Part shown: positions 17,076-27,404 of the stretch, in pieces
Layout: each line of letters starts with the position of its first letter
How positions within the stretch are numbered: the stretch's first letter is position 1
DNA from: a virus
Direction: 5' to 3' (one strand)
Virus record (IMG/VR): IMGVR_UViG_3300027983_000031
Location: 1 to 41,162 of that record
Length of the DNA: 41,162 bases
The notes under the pieces: model-generated
Databases searched by the model: none
Seen by the model: only the letters and a program-made list of their open reading frames with translations
What the model was told of the DNA's origin: nothing
Translations under genes and position numbers: made by a program

Positions 17076-20000
17076 TTAAAACATCTTTCTACTATTTTTT
17101 TTACCAGAAGAACTTTTTCTAGTAAATTTTGCTGGAGATAGCTTTGCAGCCCTCCCAATTATTGCGTATTTAGGTTCGACATCTTCATCTTTCACAGTTT
17201 TTGTATTAGGCATATAAAAGTCATTAGAAAAAGTTTCGGTTTTTGTAGCATAGTTTGTCATAGAGAACTCACCATAATTTTGAGTAACGGCTAGCAAAGC
17301 TAACATGAGGGCATCGTGTGCATGATCCATCGCACTGCCGCTTGCTTCAAAAATTGGTCTACCAGTTTGAGTTGTTCTTATAACTATATAGGATATTAAT
17401 TGCATATAAAGTTCTTCGTCAGATTGTGAACAAAGGATTCTTTCCTTTTCTAAAAATTGACGGACATTATCAACCATATATGGTTTCATTTCTTTTTTAA
17501 TTAACATTTTAGTATATGGGTCTCTAACCTCGACTGATTCGGCGAATGAAACTCCCTTTACTCTTTCTCTAAGATTTGATCTAGGATTTTCAACACCATA
17601 TTTATGCAGTAGTTCAACTTGGACTTCACCAAAACCTCTATCAACATAAATGTGTCTTGGTTTAAATATTTCATTTAACTGGATTATCCTATCAACTGCT
17701 TTAGTCAAAGTATATTCAGATTTATCAATTTCTTCTCTATATGAAACTCTACACTTCCCCCTGAATCTTTCGTCTTCATAATTTTCTGCGCAGACTTCTA
17801 CAATAACGATATTTGTTCCTGCTCCATATTTATCCCAATCAACCCCAATAATATGGAACGATCTAGCTGAAGTTATCTCTGCGTTATAATCCCAAGATGG
17901 TTCTATAAAAGCTTTATCAACATATTTTCTTGGATAAACACCCTCTGAATCTTCTCCCCAATCCGCCTCAATTTCATGACGATAACCCATTTCTGTATAC
18001 TGTTCTCTAAATTCATCTTCTTGTTCTTTTGAAAAAAAAGGATTACAGTTATGAACCAATAGCCCATTCGCTATATAGGAATTGGTATTCTCAACTTCAA
18101 AATTATATACAGTGCCTTCATATTGTGTAGTTGTTTTGCCCGATAACAATAAAGCATAACTTTGATTATCTATTTTCTTTTTACCTAACATAGTTTTTTT
18201 ACCAGAAACATCCCAATCAACTGCATAAGACTTAGCCATCTTATACGCAAGGTATTTTTTACTAATAATACGTTCCGCCTCTTCGTTAGCAGATATACTT
18301 GGTAAAAATCCATTAATTCTTGCACATATAGTTTGAGTTTGTTTTGCCAAAATTCTAGAAGATGTTCTGAATATAATATTCAACCCTTTATTTACATAGC
18401 CATCTCCATCAGCATATGATAATATCATTTTTTCTTGGAATTTAATAGGAGCTTTCATTAGAATTGGATGGATTTGTTTCTCTAAAGAGTTTCTTCCACA
18501 TAAATAATCTAATAACAATGCAAGTGGCGCATTGGTAACCCTTAGACATACTGCATTATGGTCTTTTCTATATGTCCTGCTAAGAGTGCCAGCAGAAAGA
18601 TTATTAAGAGATTCCTCGATAAGATCAATAAATTCATCTTCTTTACTATTCAGAGTCCAACCAGCAGCCCTATAGTTACCTTCCTTATCTTTTGCTTCTA
18701 AGTGTCCTTCGGCTAAATACCAACCAATTAATATTGCCAAATCTTCATTTTTTGAAGAAATATATCTTGGAAAATCATTAACTATTTTTCTTCCTTTTTT
18801 CTCATTTTTAACAAGTTGTACTCTTCCTGGTTTATTCTCAAATAAAATATTTTTAAAGATCTCTAAAAGATCAATATTAAATTCCTTCTCCTCTACATCA
18901 ATAATAGATCTAATTAAGTCCCCAGAATTTGTATTTCTCCATTTTGAAAGCTCTAGATTCCTTACTTTAACCCATTCCCAATTATATATTTTTTGCCTTC
19001 TAACTCTTTTTGCTGTGCTAAATGGGTGTTCTCCAGTAACTATTACTTCAGTATTATCTCCATACGTTTTAATTTTATATATATCACCAACAAAATCTCT
19101 TTCAAATATTTTTAATACTTTTTGAGATCCACTTTCTGTTAAAACATAATCGTCTTTTTCTATTAAATGTATTTCCTTAAAAGATCCATCAGCCATTGTG
19201 ATCAAAGTAGCCCTATCAAAGCAATACGATGGAAACCAGAATTCTTGGAATCTCTCTGATCTACACCACTCCCAAAATTTTTCCCTTCTACCAGTTGGGG
19301 TAGAAGCCCCGATCATCATTTTATCCTCTTGATCTTCTGATGTCTTTTGAAGCATCGCGTATAGTGCGTCGAGGTCGTCTACATGCATATAGTCCATTTC
19401 GTCAAGAACAATTACATGGGCTTCTTGACCACGAGCTACGTCAGACTTACCCCCAGAACGCATACCTGATGTAAAAAATCTTATTGTTGAACCGTTAGAA
19501 AATTCCATCATAAATTGAGGACTAGTTACTTTTCTTGTTATTGAATTTATAACAACCGCATTTTTTGTTGCAATGCGAGAAATTTCTTGATATATTAATT
19601 CTACCTGAGTTTTCATTGGCGCAATGACTAGGCATCGGCCCTCTTTGTGAGTATAACTATAATGGAGTAGCGTTATAGCTAGTGTAAATGTTTTTCCGTA
19701 GACGACGACCAGCTCTTAATACCTTTCTAAGAGAAGGATCTCTTAAAATTAGTATTTGATATACTCTAAGTTGAACCTGAAGAAAATGTCTTGCCCACAT
19801 AACTGGATCTTTAGCAATATGCATTTGCCTTTGATGTTCCCCGGAAATTCCTAGATCAAGAAGCTCTTTATCAATTTCGAACGGTTCATCAACCAATAAT
19901 GCAAGTTCTCTATTGGTTAGCTTTCTTTCAATTATTGGTGTACCATCAGGCCAATTAATGTGTCTTAGTTTATTTTCAAAAACCCATTCTATTCTAGATA

Positions 20001-20103
20001 TTTGTTTAGACAGCTCTATATCTTGATCTTTTATTATTTCTAAAAGATCTTCTCTAGAAAGTTTTTCTATTTTTTTTCTAAATTCTTTAGTTTTATTTAT
20101 CAT
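17076..20103 (-). CDS. terL: Large terminase, joined by +1 frameshift and containing an intein
   Basis: The frame from ATG 20103 reads 135 codons to VLRAGRRL, then CGG (19696-19698). Skipping the C gives GKTFTLA, completing Walker A (GRRLGKT), and leads through 27 codons into the frame that ends at 17076 (1008 residues before splicing). Walker B is VIVLDEMDYM, followed by the coupling motif MIGASTPTG. The nuclease half shows IIGVDWDKYG, IYVDRGFG and DHAHDALMLALLA with the expected acidic residues. A 392-residue intein (18048-19223) interrupts between ...FWFPSY and CNPFFSKEQ, so the spliced protein is 616 residues, normal for TerL. Without the shift only a 148-residue stub ending before the P-loop Lys is made. 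TerL powers DNA packaging at the portal. Confidence 0.9.
18048..19223 (-). other. Intein with LAGLIDADG-type homing endonuclease
   Basis: 392 residues inside TerL. The N-terminal junction is Y|CFDRATLITMADGS (block A, catalytic Cys1), block B is TGEHPF, and the C-terminal end is YIANGLLVHN|C with penultimate His and terminal Asn followed by the +1 Cys. Between them are LAILIGWYLAEGHLE and ILSYADGDGYV, the two helices of a LAGLIDADG endonuclease. All residues for splicing are present, so it should be active. The insertion lies just after the ATPase half of TerL. No CGG codon occurs in it. Confidence 0.9.
19696..19698 (-). other. CGG +1 recoding site 2 (terminase Walker A)
   Basis: CGT CTA CGG AAA in the zero frame; CTA C|GGA AAA ACA restores L-GKT of the P-loop. 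The zero frame reaches TAG 12 codons after CGG. Confidence 0.85.
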
Positions 20104-20105
20104 AT

Positions 20106-21575
20106 TTACCCGAAATGGGCCGCCATCATGCCCGCTTCATTCCCAAGTGCACTCCTAGCATTAAGTCTAGAGTTTTGTATTGCCATTACACCTCTAGATC
20201 TAGAGGTCGCGGCTGCCTCAGTATCTCTGTATCCCATCCCAAACATAGGTTTGTTAAATGATCCCTGTAATGATTTTTCTGCGTCTCTAGCTAAGTTTAT
20301 ACCACTTTTAATCGCCACGCCACCCATTTTACCTATATCATAGATTATACTTGCAGTCGCCAAAAGATTTATCCCAGGCAGCGCCATAGCAAGCCCTCTA
20401 GCTCCCAAAACTTTAGCTCCGCTCTTAGTCATTAAAGCTTCGCCAATACCCTTAATCCCCATTTCTTTAAAGAGACTTCCTTGTAATAAAGTTTGAGCTC
20501 CCTTTTCCCCAACATACTTTGCTCCACTTCTTCCAAGAAAGCCTTCTTCTCCTAATAGCCCGGCAAACTGTGTTACGGCTTTTTTAGCTCCTTGTTCGGC
20601 GGCTCCGGATAAACCAGCTATTCCTGCAAAACCAGTTGCCCCCCTAACATATCCGGCCATATATCTGGTCCCCGCACCCGCCATTGAAGAAGCTAGAAGA
20701 TTACCCCTAGTGCCCACTTCGGAAACTGTTCCACTTAACCCCATTATAGTCTGAGCTCCTCTTATTTCACTGTGCAGAGCTCTTCCTACAGCTAATCTTT
20801 CTGCAGGTGTTGATATACCCATACCCACCATATACCCTGTATCTGCACCAATGCGCGCGGCACTTGTGCCTACGGGAAAACGTGCGGCATTCGCAAATCC
20901 CTGTGGAGTATTTGTTCTGGCCAATCTTTCAATCCCAACATCAAGTTTTTTTAATTTTGCAAGTGCTTTTGCATTCCCTTTAAGGGCTTGTCTTTCTAAA
21001 TTATTTGCTTTTCCCCCAGTAATAATTGAGCCAAAAAGACCTGGACCCAATATATTTTCTCCCTTGGCAGCTCCGACTGTTTCAGCCAACTTACCTAAAG
21101 GGCCAAACCTTTGCTTTCCGATTGATCTTAACCCTTGAGCATAAGTATATGTACCCCCCTCATTTGTAAGTGCACTAAGACTACTGATTCTCCCTAAGGC
21201 TCTAGGCCTTGCTGTAAGTGTATTAACCCTTGCCCCATAACCTATTGGATTGGCGCCCGCTTTTGCCGCCATTTTTGAACGCCTGTTTAATCTGCCAAAG
21301 TTCATAAATTGTTTGCCAGTATTCATATCTCCTTCGGCTAAAGTCATTGCCCCCTTTCTAAAGCCACCATATTTTTGAGCCGCTCTCCCTGCTCTGCGCC
21401 CGGTGACATCATCCATAAAGCCACCGCCGGCCATAATTGTTCTAGAAGATCTACCCGCTTGGAAAGCAATACCCGTAGTTATTCCCGGTATATGTTCCCC
21501 AATACCAAATAGTGCGTTTGGCCCTAGCTGTTCAGGTTCATATGGAGTTGGCATAGCTGGATTAAGATTTATCAC
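20106..21575 (-). CDS. Large Gly/Ala-rich virion protein, possible internal or membrane-active
   Basis: 489 residues, very rich in Gly, Ala and basic residues (pI clearly high). It has an ordered set of GxxxG-like hydrophobic segments (AMALPGINLLATASIIYDI near residue 395; ATGFAGIAGLSGAAEQG) and many Arg (GRRAGRAAQKYGGFRKG). It starts after Met-Ile-Asn-Leu and ends 2 bp before the terminase reading frame. The next three upstream genes are similar in style. I do not recognise a family; composition fits a DNA-ejection or inner-virion protein that may insert in membranes. Contains CGG only out of phase (for example AGC GGA near 20,420 and ATC GGA near 21,120), all read normally. Confidence 0.5.
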   Translation of the reverse strand: MINLNPAMPTPYEPEQLGPNALFGIGEHIPGITTGIAFQAGRSSRTIMAGGGFMDDVTGRRAGRAAQKYGGFRKGAMTLAEGDMNTGKQFMNFGRLNRRSKMAAKAGANPIGYGARVNTLTARPRALGRISSLSALTNEGGTYTYAQGLRSIGKQRFGPLGKLAETVGAAKGENILGPGLFGSIITGGKANNLERQALKGNAKALAKLKKLDVGIERLARTNTPQGFANAARFPVGTSAARIGADTGYMVGMGISTPAERLAVGRALHSEIRGAQTIMGLSGTVSEVGTRGNLLASSMAGAGTRYMAGYVRGATGFAGIAGLSGAAEQGAKKAVTQFAGLLGEEGFLGRSGAKYVGEKGAQTLLQGSLFKEMGIKGIGEALMTKSGAKVLGARGLAMALPGINLLATASIIYDIGKMGGVAIKSGINLARDAEKSLQGSFNKPMFGMGYRDTEAAATSRSRGVMAIQNSRLNARSALGNEAGMMAAHFG

Positions 21576-21577
21576 TG

Positions 21578-22285
21578 TTAATAACCCCTTCTTGAATTAT
21601 GCATTCCGAGCACTATGTTCCCACTAGCATTTAGATTCTCGGCGGTTAGCAGTGAGGTGTTGTTGGGGCCGGTACGAAGAGTGCTCTGGTTACTTCTTAT
21701 TCTCCCTAGAGTTGCAGCAGGGACCGATGCCGCCCCACCTAAGCCACCAATAGTCGCACCTATACCTCCACCAATTAAGGCTCCCTTTTTACCCCATTTT
21801 GATCCTATTAGTCCACCAATAGCACCACCCGCAGTACCCATAACACCAGTCGCAGCGGCTTGTACTCCTACGCTAGGGCCAGGTCCATATATGTCATAAG
21901 ATTCCTTCAGAGGCCCTGATGCTGCGCCCACTGCTGCGCCCACTGCACCAGCCCCAATTATAGCTGCTGCTCTATTCTTAGTCCCCTTTGATATTAACTT
22001 TGCTGCTGCTCCACCACCTATTAGACCACCTACTGCTAATGCTCCTACACCCAAGCCTACTGCACCTGCAGTCCCACCCAAACCAGCCCCAGCCAAAAAA
22101 CCGGGGGACATAGGCCTACCCATAAAAGCTTCGTCGGCATATGGGTCTCCAAATGCTGTGTCTAAAGCAGCTTCTTTTGCGGAAGAACCAATTCCCTTTG
22201 CTACCCCCGCTAAACCAATTGCACCAAGAGCTAATTTAGTCCCAGGATTTTTTAAAACCTCTGTTCCAATATTTAGAATACCCAT
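21578..22285 (-). CDS. Gly-rich hydrophobic virion protein
   Basis: 235 residues with long Gly/Ala/Val-rich hydrophobic runs (LGGTAGAVGLGVGALAVGGL near residue 70; AAIIGAGAVGAAVGAASG; WGKKGALIGGGIGATIGGLGG). Such Gly-zipper stretches are typical of proteins that line membranes or channels and of some phage ejection proteins. It lies between the DEDD-containing protein and the preceding entry, with 2-3 bp spacing, implying one operon. Family unknown. Confidence 0.5.
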   Translation of the reverse strand: MGILNIGTEVLKNPGTKLALGAIGLAGVAKGIGSSAKEAALDTAFGDPYADEAFMGRPMSPGFLAGAGLGGTAGAVGLGVGALAVGGLIGGGAAAKLISKGTKNRAAAIIGAGAVGAAVGAASGPLKESYDIYGPGPSVGVQAAATGVMGTAGGAIGGLIGSKWGKKGALIGGGIGATIGGLGGAASVPAATLGRIRSNQSTLRTGPNNTSLLTAENLNASGNIVLGMHNSRRGY

Positions 22286-22288
22286 TTA

Positions 22289-25200
22289 TTATCCTCCGAA
22301 TAGGTGGGCATTTTTATTCGGGCCCATCCTATAATGATTAATCTTATTTCTATTTAATTCGCCGACAACACCTGCTGTAGATAAAGAATCTGATCTGAAT
22401 GAAGAAGAACTAATATTTGAACTAGATGTATCTGACATCATTTTTGCGGGAGAATAATTTTCTTCCGGTTGCTGATCCATTGTTTCATTATAAATTTGAT
22501 TACTCTTATATCTCTTATACATATAGTAAGCCGCTCCAGCTCCGACTATAGCCCCAGCTGTTCCATAAACTTGGGGTTTATGTCCAACAAAGAAAGATAA
22601 TACAGAACTAGCTTCACCCCCCATTTTTGCTCTAGTCATTTTCTGTCTAGCCCTACCCCCAATCCCAAGTTCATTTATTTTTTCTGCCATTCTATTTAGA
22701 TGTGGTATAGCGTCTCTATTCGCTGCTTTCATTGTAGGTTCTGATATACCACCAATTGCCATTTCGCTAATAGCCATTGCCTTTGCGTCAACTGAAGCTC
22801 CAACCCTGATAGTGTCTCCAATAAAGTCTAAATGACCTGCGACTTGTGTCACTCTTCTTTCATTTTCCAGTTCAAAGCCTGCTCTTGCTAAATTTGAAAT
22901 AGTTCTAGTGGCTTCTTCGCCACCCTGAAACCCATATACTATTCCATTCTGCTGCATGTGTTCAGCTAACATCTCCGTTACCTCACCGAGTACTTGATCT
23001 CTTGTACGCCCATCAGACATACCAGTTTTTATTATGGAGTCAAAATGCATCCCCATTCTATTTAACTGTCCAGCAACTAGATCATCAGCTGTATTTTCGC
23101 CAATCCCCCTTATAGAATCATCAATTAATTGTCTTGCAATAGGCACGTAGTCTTTTGTCTTTGCGTCGGATCCTAGACTCCAAAGTAAGTTAATAAGGTC
23201 TCCATCTTTTCTATTTGAGATGCTGTATGATAATACACCTTCTTCTACTTTTCTGCCCATATTTTCCAGTGTACTTTGCAGTATTTCTGCGGGGAGTATA
23301 GTTTTAGATCTGGTTCCTAAAGTCCCGTCTGCGCCGCGCTTAAAAATATCTACAAATTCTTTCTGTTTTTTAAAATGAGATATTCCTGTTTCTGTAAAAA
23401 TATCCATATCAGAAGCATAACTTAAAGATTTTATTTGTTTTTCAAGACTTTCTTTTTCTATATCTGATATTCCCTCTTTAGACATTCTTGCCCTTAAATC
23501 TAGCCTTGCTGCTTCTGCATTTTGTTGAGTGCCTTCTGCCATAATTGTATTAAATACTTTACTTCTAGTATCTAAGAAATTATATGGTCCGCCTACTCTT
23601 GCACCAGCTTCTGCTGTCCTCATAGCTCCAGCCATGTAAGCTTCTGTTGTGTTCTGATTAAAGCCAACATTAAAATTGGTTATATCGGATCTACCAGAAA
23701 ATGCTATTTTTATTTTTTCAGATAAAGACTGTTCAGAAGAAAAATTACTATATATATTTCCTATAGATCCCAAAATATTTTCTGAAGTTAGGTTTTCAGA
23801 TACACTTGATATATGAGACATAAGTTTTCCTATTTCTAATGCCCCACTATTTTCTGCATAAGTTATACCGAAGTTTCTAACACCTATTCTGCCCCCCTTC
23901 CCACTTAATGCATCTATTAATTTACCTCTTCCTCCAACGTATCTTTTAGTGCCTTCAGAAGTTTCTCTTACAAATCTTTCTTCTTCCTTATCATATCTTA
24001 TATTACCAAGAATCCCCTTTCCTTCCTCCGCTTTAGTTTGATAGGAAAAGACTACTCCCTGAAGACCGGCATCACTTGCTGCATAGTCGAGCGCCTGTTT
24101 GGACAAGTGTTTAACATTTGCTATATTTTTTGTTGGAACCAAGGCACTAGATTTGTATACAGTAGATCTCATCTCATCAGCTATTAACCTGTCCTCCTTG
24201 GACAGTGCCGTGTACACTGCGCTTCTTCCCCCTTTATCATTTCTCCCCAATTGCAATCTTTCAGATGGATCTGAAATTGTTGTATATTTATTTATATATG
24301 ATTGTAACAATACGTCGGCGTCTGCTAAGTGGGAGCCTTCGCCAGCTCCTGTTAATTTAGCAAGTAACACCTGTGCCGATTCATCGCCGGCCCTTGCATC
24401 TCTTACTATTCTTGCTGTTATATCCGTATTAAGAGTTATTGCCTCCACCGATGCAGATACTGCTCCACCGCCTATCCTTGTATCCGCCATTGTTTCTGGA
24501 GAATACATATATCTTCTATGTAGTTTCCCCATTTCTAGATCCCTTTCTGCCGGAGATGAAAAAATTTTCCCAGCCATTTCTTTCTCAACTGCTTGATTTG
24601 TCAGATCATTCATATAAGCCCTGTTATATTCTAACGTATCTACTATCGTAGTTGTACCATCGCTGATTCTCGTCAACAGTGTATCAACTGCACTTTGCGC
24701 GCCTTTGTGATTAGAATATCCACCCATTTGTTTCATTGTGGATGTAAGTTTTTCAATATCAAAATTTATATTATGCCCCATAATAACATTATCTTTTTTG
24801 ATTAAATCATTTATCAACTTTGTTGATCTATCTAAGAAATCTTTTCCTCCATTAGCAGAAGAAATAACATCTACTGGTTTTACTCCGGCTCCAAACAATT
24901 CACTAAAAGGCCTACCCTCTCCATACATCATCCCACCCAATTGCTCAGACTGAAAACTCATATTAATACCTGAAGTTATTTTCCCGGAACTAGATATATC
25001 TGCTGTGGCCATTTGTACTATTTGCGAACCTCTAAATATCCCAGATGTTTCTACGTCTAACATAGTTACGCCCCTAGTGCCTAATACATCAGATATATTT
25101 CTTAATGTTGTTTTACCAGTTCTTTCGTTTACGTCAAACATTTGCCTAAGCACTCGTGAACTCATTAGGTTTGAAGTACCCACATTAAATGCATCAAGAC

Positions 25201-25698
25201 CGCCCTCTGCTTGCATCAACATTGAATATTGATCTATTTAATAATACTTGAGCGGGGTTAACTAATCCGTTCCGCGGTTTCAGTGGCATACTTTGTAGAT
25301 AGCCTATATAGGTTAGAGGAAGGCAGCTGTATACCAGGCGCACCATGCTTCTGAAATATTTTAGGGATTCTGAGAATATCTTCGGTATATACTCTTCTAA
25401 ATTCATTCCCTATATTTGCTTCTAAAACATTAAGATTTATTGATCCACCACTACGCAAAAAATCTATATCTACGCCGGCAACTTTTGAGGGATCTAAGTG
25501 AGTATTTAGCGCGCTTTGATATCTTTTCTCAAAATCTGTATACCTATCAAGAAAAGCTTTTCCAGTACCATATATATCATCCGCAATATCCGTAGAAATT
25601 TTTTGAGTAAAAACTCCACCTGCCTTTGCCCCTGAACCTCTTAAGGGTCCTGCAAGTGCTCTGGATAAATGTTCTCCGAAATTATTAGTCGACTTCAT
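22289..25698 (-). CDS. Large virion-associated protein with DEDD exonuclease-like motifs, two +1 shifts
   Basis: Read from ATG 25698: 143 codons, CGG (25267-25269), +1, 22 codons (GLVNPAQVLLNRSI...), CGG (25200-25202), +1, 970 codons to 22289, giving about 1135 residues. The internal ATG 25222 has no ribosome-binding site. Residues 212-218 (LDVETSG) and 309-315 (GHNINFD) match motifs Exo I and II of DnaQ-like 3'-5' exonucleases, and DYAASD near 543 could be Exo III; the long gap would imply an insertion, so the nuclease call is tentative. The C-terminus has one membrane-like segment (GAIVGAGAAYYMY) and a Ser/Asn-rich tail. It lies among virion proteins, so it may travel in the particle. Confidence 0.6.
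25200..25202 (-). other. CGG +1 recoding site 4
   Basis: AGA GGG CGG TCT TGA in the middle frame; GGG C|GGT CTT GAT enters the 970-codon frame. The unshifted frame stops one codon after CGG. Two shifts 22 codons apart are needed in one gene. Confidence 0.7.
25267..25269 (-). other. CGG +1 recoding site 3
   Basis: GCG GAA CGG ATT AGT TAA in the zero frame; GAA C|GGA TTA GTT continues for 22 codons to site 4. The zero frame stops two codons after CGG. Confidence 0.7.
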
Positions 25699-26426
25699 CT
25701 AAAGGAGTTTCTAATTGATTAATCGTCTGTGCTTCGATATAGTCATCAACTTCATATGTCCCAAGTTTCTGTCTTAATATTTTTTCTTTTTGTATTTGGA
25801 CTGCTTGGACTTTATACATTATATCTGAAATTGCCTGCGCGCTATCCATCTGCATCTGGCCCACTTTAGCTTTTGCCTCTCTTGTGGCAAGCAGTTGATT
25901 GCGAAGATCTTTTTTTCTTTTATGTAATCTGTCTTCTAATTCAACCGCTAAATGTAATTCTTTTTTCATAATAGGATTGCCATGCGTATCTATCCCAATA
26001 ATATTTTCTTGGATAAAATGCTCTTTAGCAAGGAGTTTTGTTTTGCGAAGATATTGAACTTCTTGATCCACTAAATCTCTAATCATAGAAACTTCTACCA
26101 AGTTCTCTTCATGCACATCTAATTGTTCCATATATTCGAGTGTAAATTGAGAAACCATTGCCATCTCTATGGGACATGGCTTTCCTTTAGGGGCTAAGTT
26201 TACCTTGTGTAATGGACAAGTACCGGGCAAATATACATCGCTCTGCTTCGCAATTCATAGGGATAGATGAGAACATACTTGTTCTAGTTTTTTGAGGACG
26301 AATTAGTTCAACAGCTTTTGCCTTATCTTCATCTGACCATTCATCGGGGAAAAATAAATCTGGGCGTAAATTCTCAAACTGTTTTAAAAACTTATCTTTA
26401 TCTTCAAATTTTTCTATATTAGCCAT
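25685..26426 (-). CDS. Hypothetical Cys-containing protein joined by +1 frameshift
   Basis: ATG 26426 reads 67 codons to IPMNCEAERCIFA, then CGG (26223-26225). The +1 frame gives GTCPLHKVNLAPKGKPCPIEM and 179 codons to 25685, 246 residues in total. The restored Cys series (C..ERC then CPLHK and PCPIE) looks like a zinc-binding segment, which is split in both separate frames. The remainder is helical and charged (EEVQYLRKTKLLA, HKRKKDLRNQLLATREAKAK). The downstream frame alone has only a TTG start with no ribosome-binding site. Family not recognised. The stop overlaps the start region of the large DEDD-like gene. Confidence 0.65.
26223..26225 (-). other. CGG +1 recoding site 5
   Basis: TTT GCC CGG TAC TTG in the zero frame; GCC C|GGT ACT TGT gives A-GTC and continues the Cys-rich segment. 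The zero frame ends 11 codons after CGG. Confidence 0.75.
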
Positions 26427-26601
26427 TAAAATCTATCCAATCAGAACTGTAAAAATTTTCATCTTTCCACGTCTCTATTAAAGCACTTCGACATCGACTG
26501 CAAAAATATTCTTCTTTAGTAATTATAACAGAATTATAGTATTCAACATACTGTTCTTTATTAATTAAATCAAGATTTGATGCACATCGTGGGCACAACA
26601 C
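26419..26601 (-). CDS. Small zinc-ribbon-like protein
   Basis: 60 residues with two Cys pairs, MLCPRCAS at the N-terminus and FCSRCRSA near residue 34, spaced as in a zinc ribbon. Its stop overlaps the start of the next gene by 8 bp. Role unknown; the neighbouring proteins are virion or assembly proteins. Confidence 0.6.
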   Translation of the reverse strand: MLCPRCASNLDLINKEQYVEYYNSVIITKEEYFCSRCRSALIETWKDENFYSSDWIDFNG

Positions 26602-26602
26602 A

Positions 26603-27016
26603 TCAGATCTCTCCTAGCAGTTTCATTAAACCCCTTTGAAGTTTCCCCTCGGTTTCATCATTGATGGTTGTATGCACAAATGTATTTATCTCCCTAAGTT
26701 CGTCTGGAGATAAATATGATGATATTTTATATCTTGCGCCTTTACAAATCTCACAATAGGGTTCAGTATTGTCGGTGTAACAAGGGCATTTTTCTAAAAT
26801 GTCAAAATATTCTAATGCGTCAGCTATATTCAACCATTTACTCTTGAATAGCTTTTTTGTCTGCTCTTTATATGCTCTCAATTTTTGAGAATCTGTAGAT
26901 AATAATGTTCCCATATCTAAAGAATTTTTCATAAGTTCATTTATATTTTTATATAAAAAATTTGCTAGTTGAAAACCACCATTAACATCTGTATAATTTT
27001 TCCAATCATTCATCAT
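26603..27016 (-). CDS. Hypothetical protein with Cys cluster
   Basis: 137 residues, mainly helical. A Cys cluster near residues 75-92 (CPCYTDNTEPYCEICKG) is likely to bind zinc. Not recognised as a named family. It is followed within 1 bp by the zinc-ribbon gene, so the pair is probably co-translated. Confidence 0.55.
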   Translation of the reverse strand: MMNDWKNYTDVNGGFQLANFLYKNINELMKNSLDMGTLLSTDSQKLRAYKEQTKKLFKSKWLNIADALEYFDILEKCPCYTDNTEPYCEICKGARYKISSYLSPDELREINTFVHTTINDETEGKLQRGLMKLLGEI

Positions 27017-27033
27017 ATTACCTTTTCTATTTC

Positions 27034-27403
27034 TTATGGATTTCTTCCTGATCCTGGTCTAGCTCTTGTCATTGGTCTTGGTGCTGCTCTTTGCTGGTTT
27101 CTATTATTATACATGCCCATACTACCTAAACCTATACCCCCCGCTGCATACCTCGCCCCAACTTGGGTTCTCCTTCTTGAGGAGGCAACCTTAACGGCTT
27201 CCAAGTGTGTTAGTCTATCTCTTTCCCATTTTGATCCAGAACTAAGGGAACTAGCATATCCGACTACGGGCTAACCCTCTCTCGGCAATCATACTGTGTC
27301 TTCTTGCGCTTCTACTCCCGCCCGACATGTGTTTCCCAATAGCTTCTGGGCCTAAACCCATTTTATTTAATACGCGTCGACCATAACCAATTCCAGGTGG
27401 CAT
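27034..27403 (-). CDS. Small basic protein joined by +1 frameshift
   Basis: ATG 27403 reads 47 codons (MPPGIGYGRRVLNKMG... ERGLARS) to CGG (27260-27262). The zero frame stops two codons later (ATA TGC TAG). Skipping the C opens 75 codons (GYASSLSSGSKWERDRL...PRPMTRARPGSGRNP), 122 residues in total. The two halves share the same style: Arg-, Gly- and Ser-rich, strongly basic. The protein resembles its neighbour at 27405 (MPDGSDSRL..), and both may bind DNA or be packaged. No +1-frame start codon with a ribosome-binding site is seen near the junction. Confidence 0.65.
27260..27262 (-). other. CGG +1 recoding site 6
   Basis: CGT AGT CGG ATA TGC TAG in the zero frame; AGT C|GGA TAT GCT continues for 75 codons. 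Confidence 0.7.
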
Positions 27404-27404
27404 A

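Noticed and set aside
25222-25224. Independent start of the large virion protein at 25,222
   Set aside because: No ribosome-binding site precedes it, and the joined frame runs smoothly through it from 25,698.
26187-26230. Separate gene starting with TTG at 26,230
   Set aside because: No ribosome-binding site; the start lies inside the joined reading frame across the CGG site.
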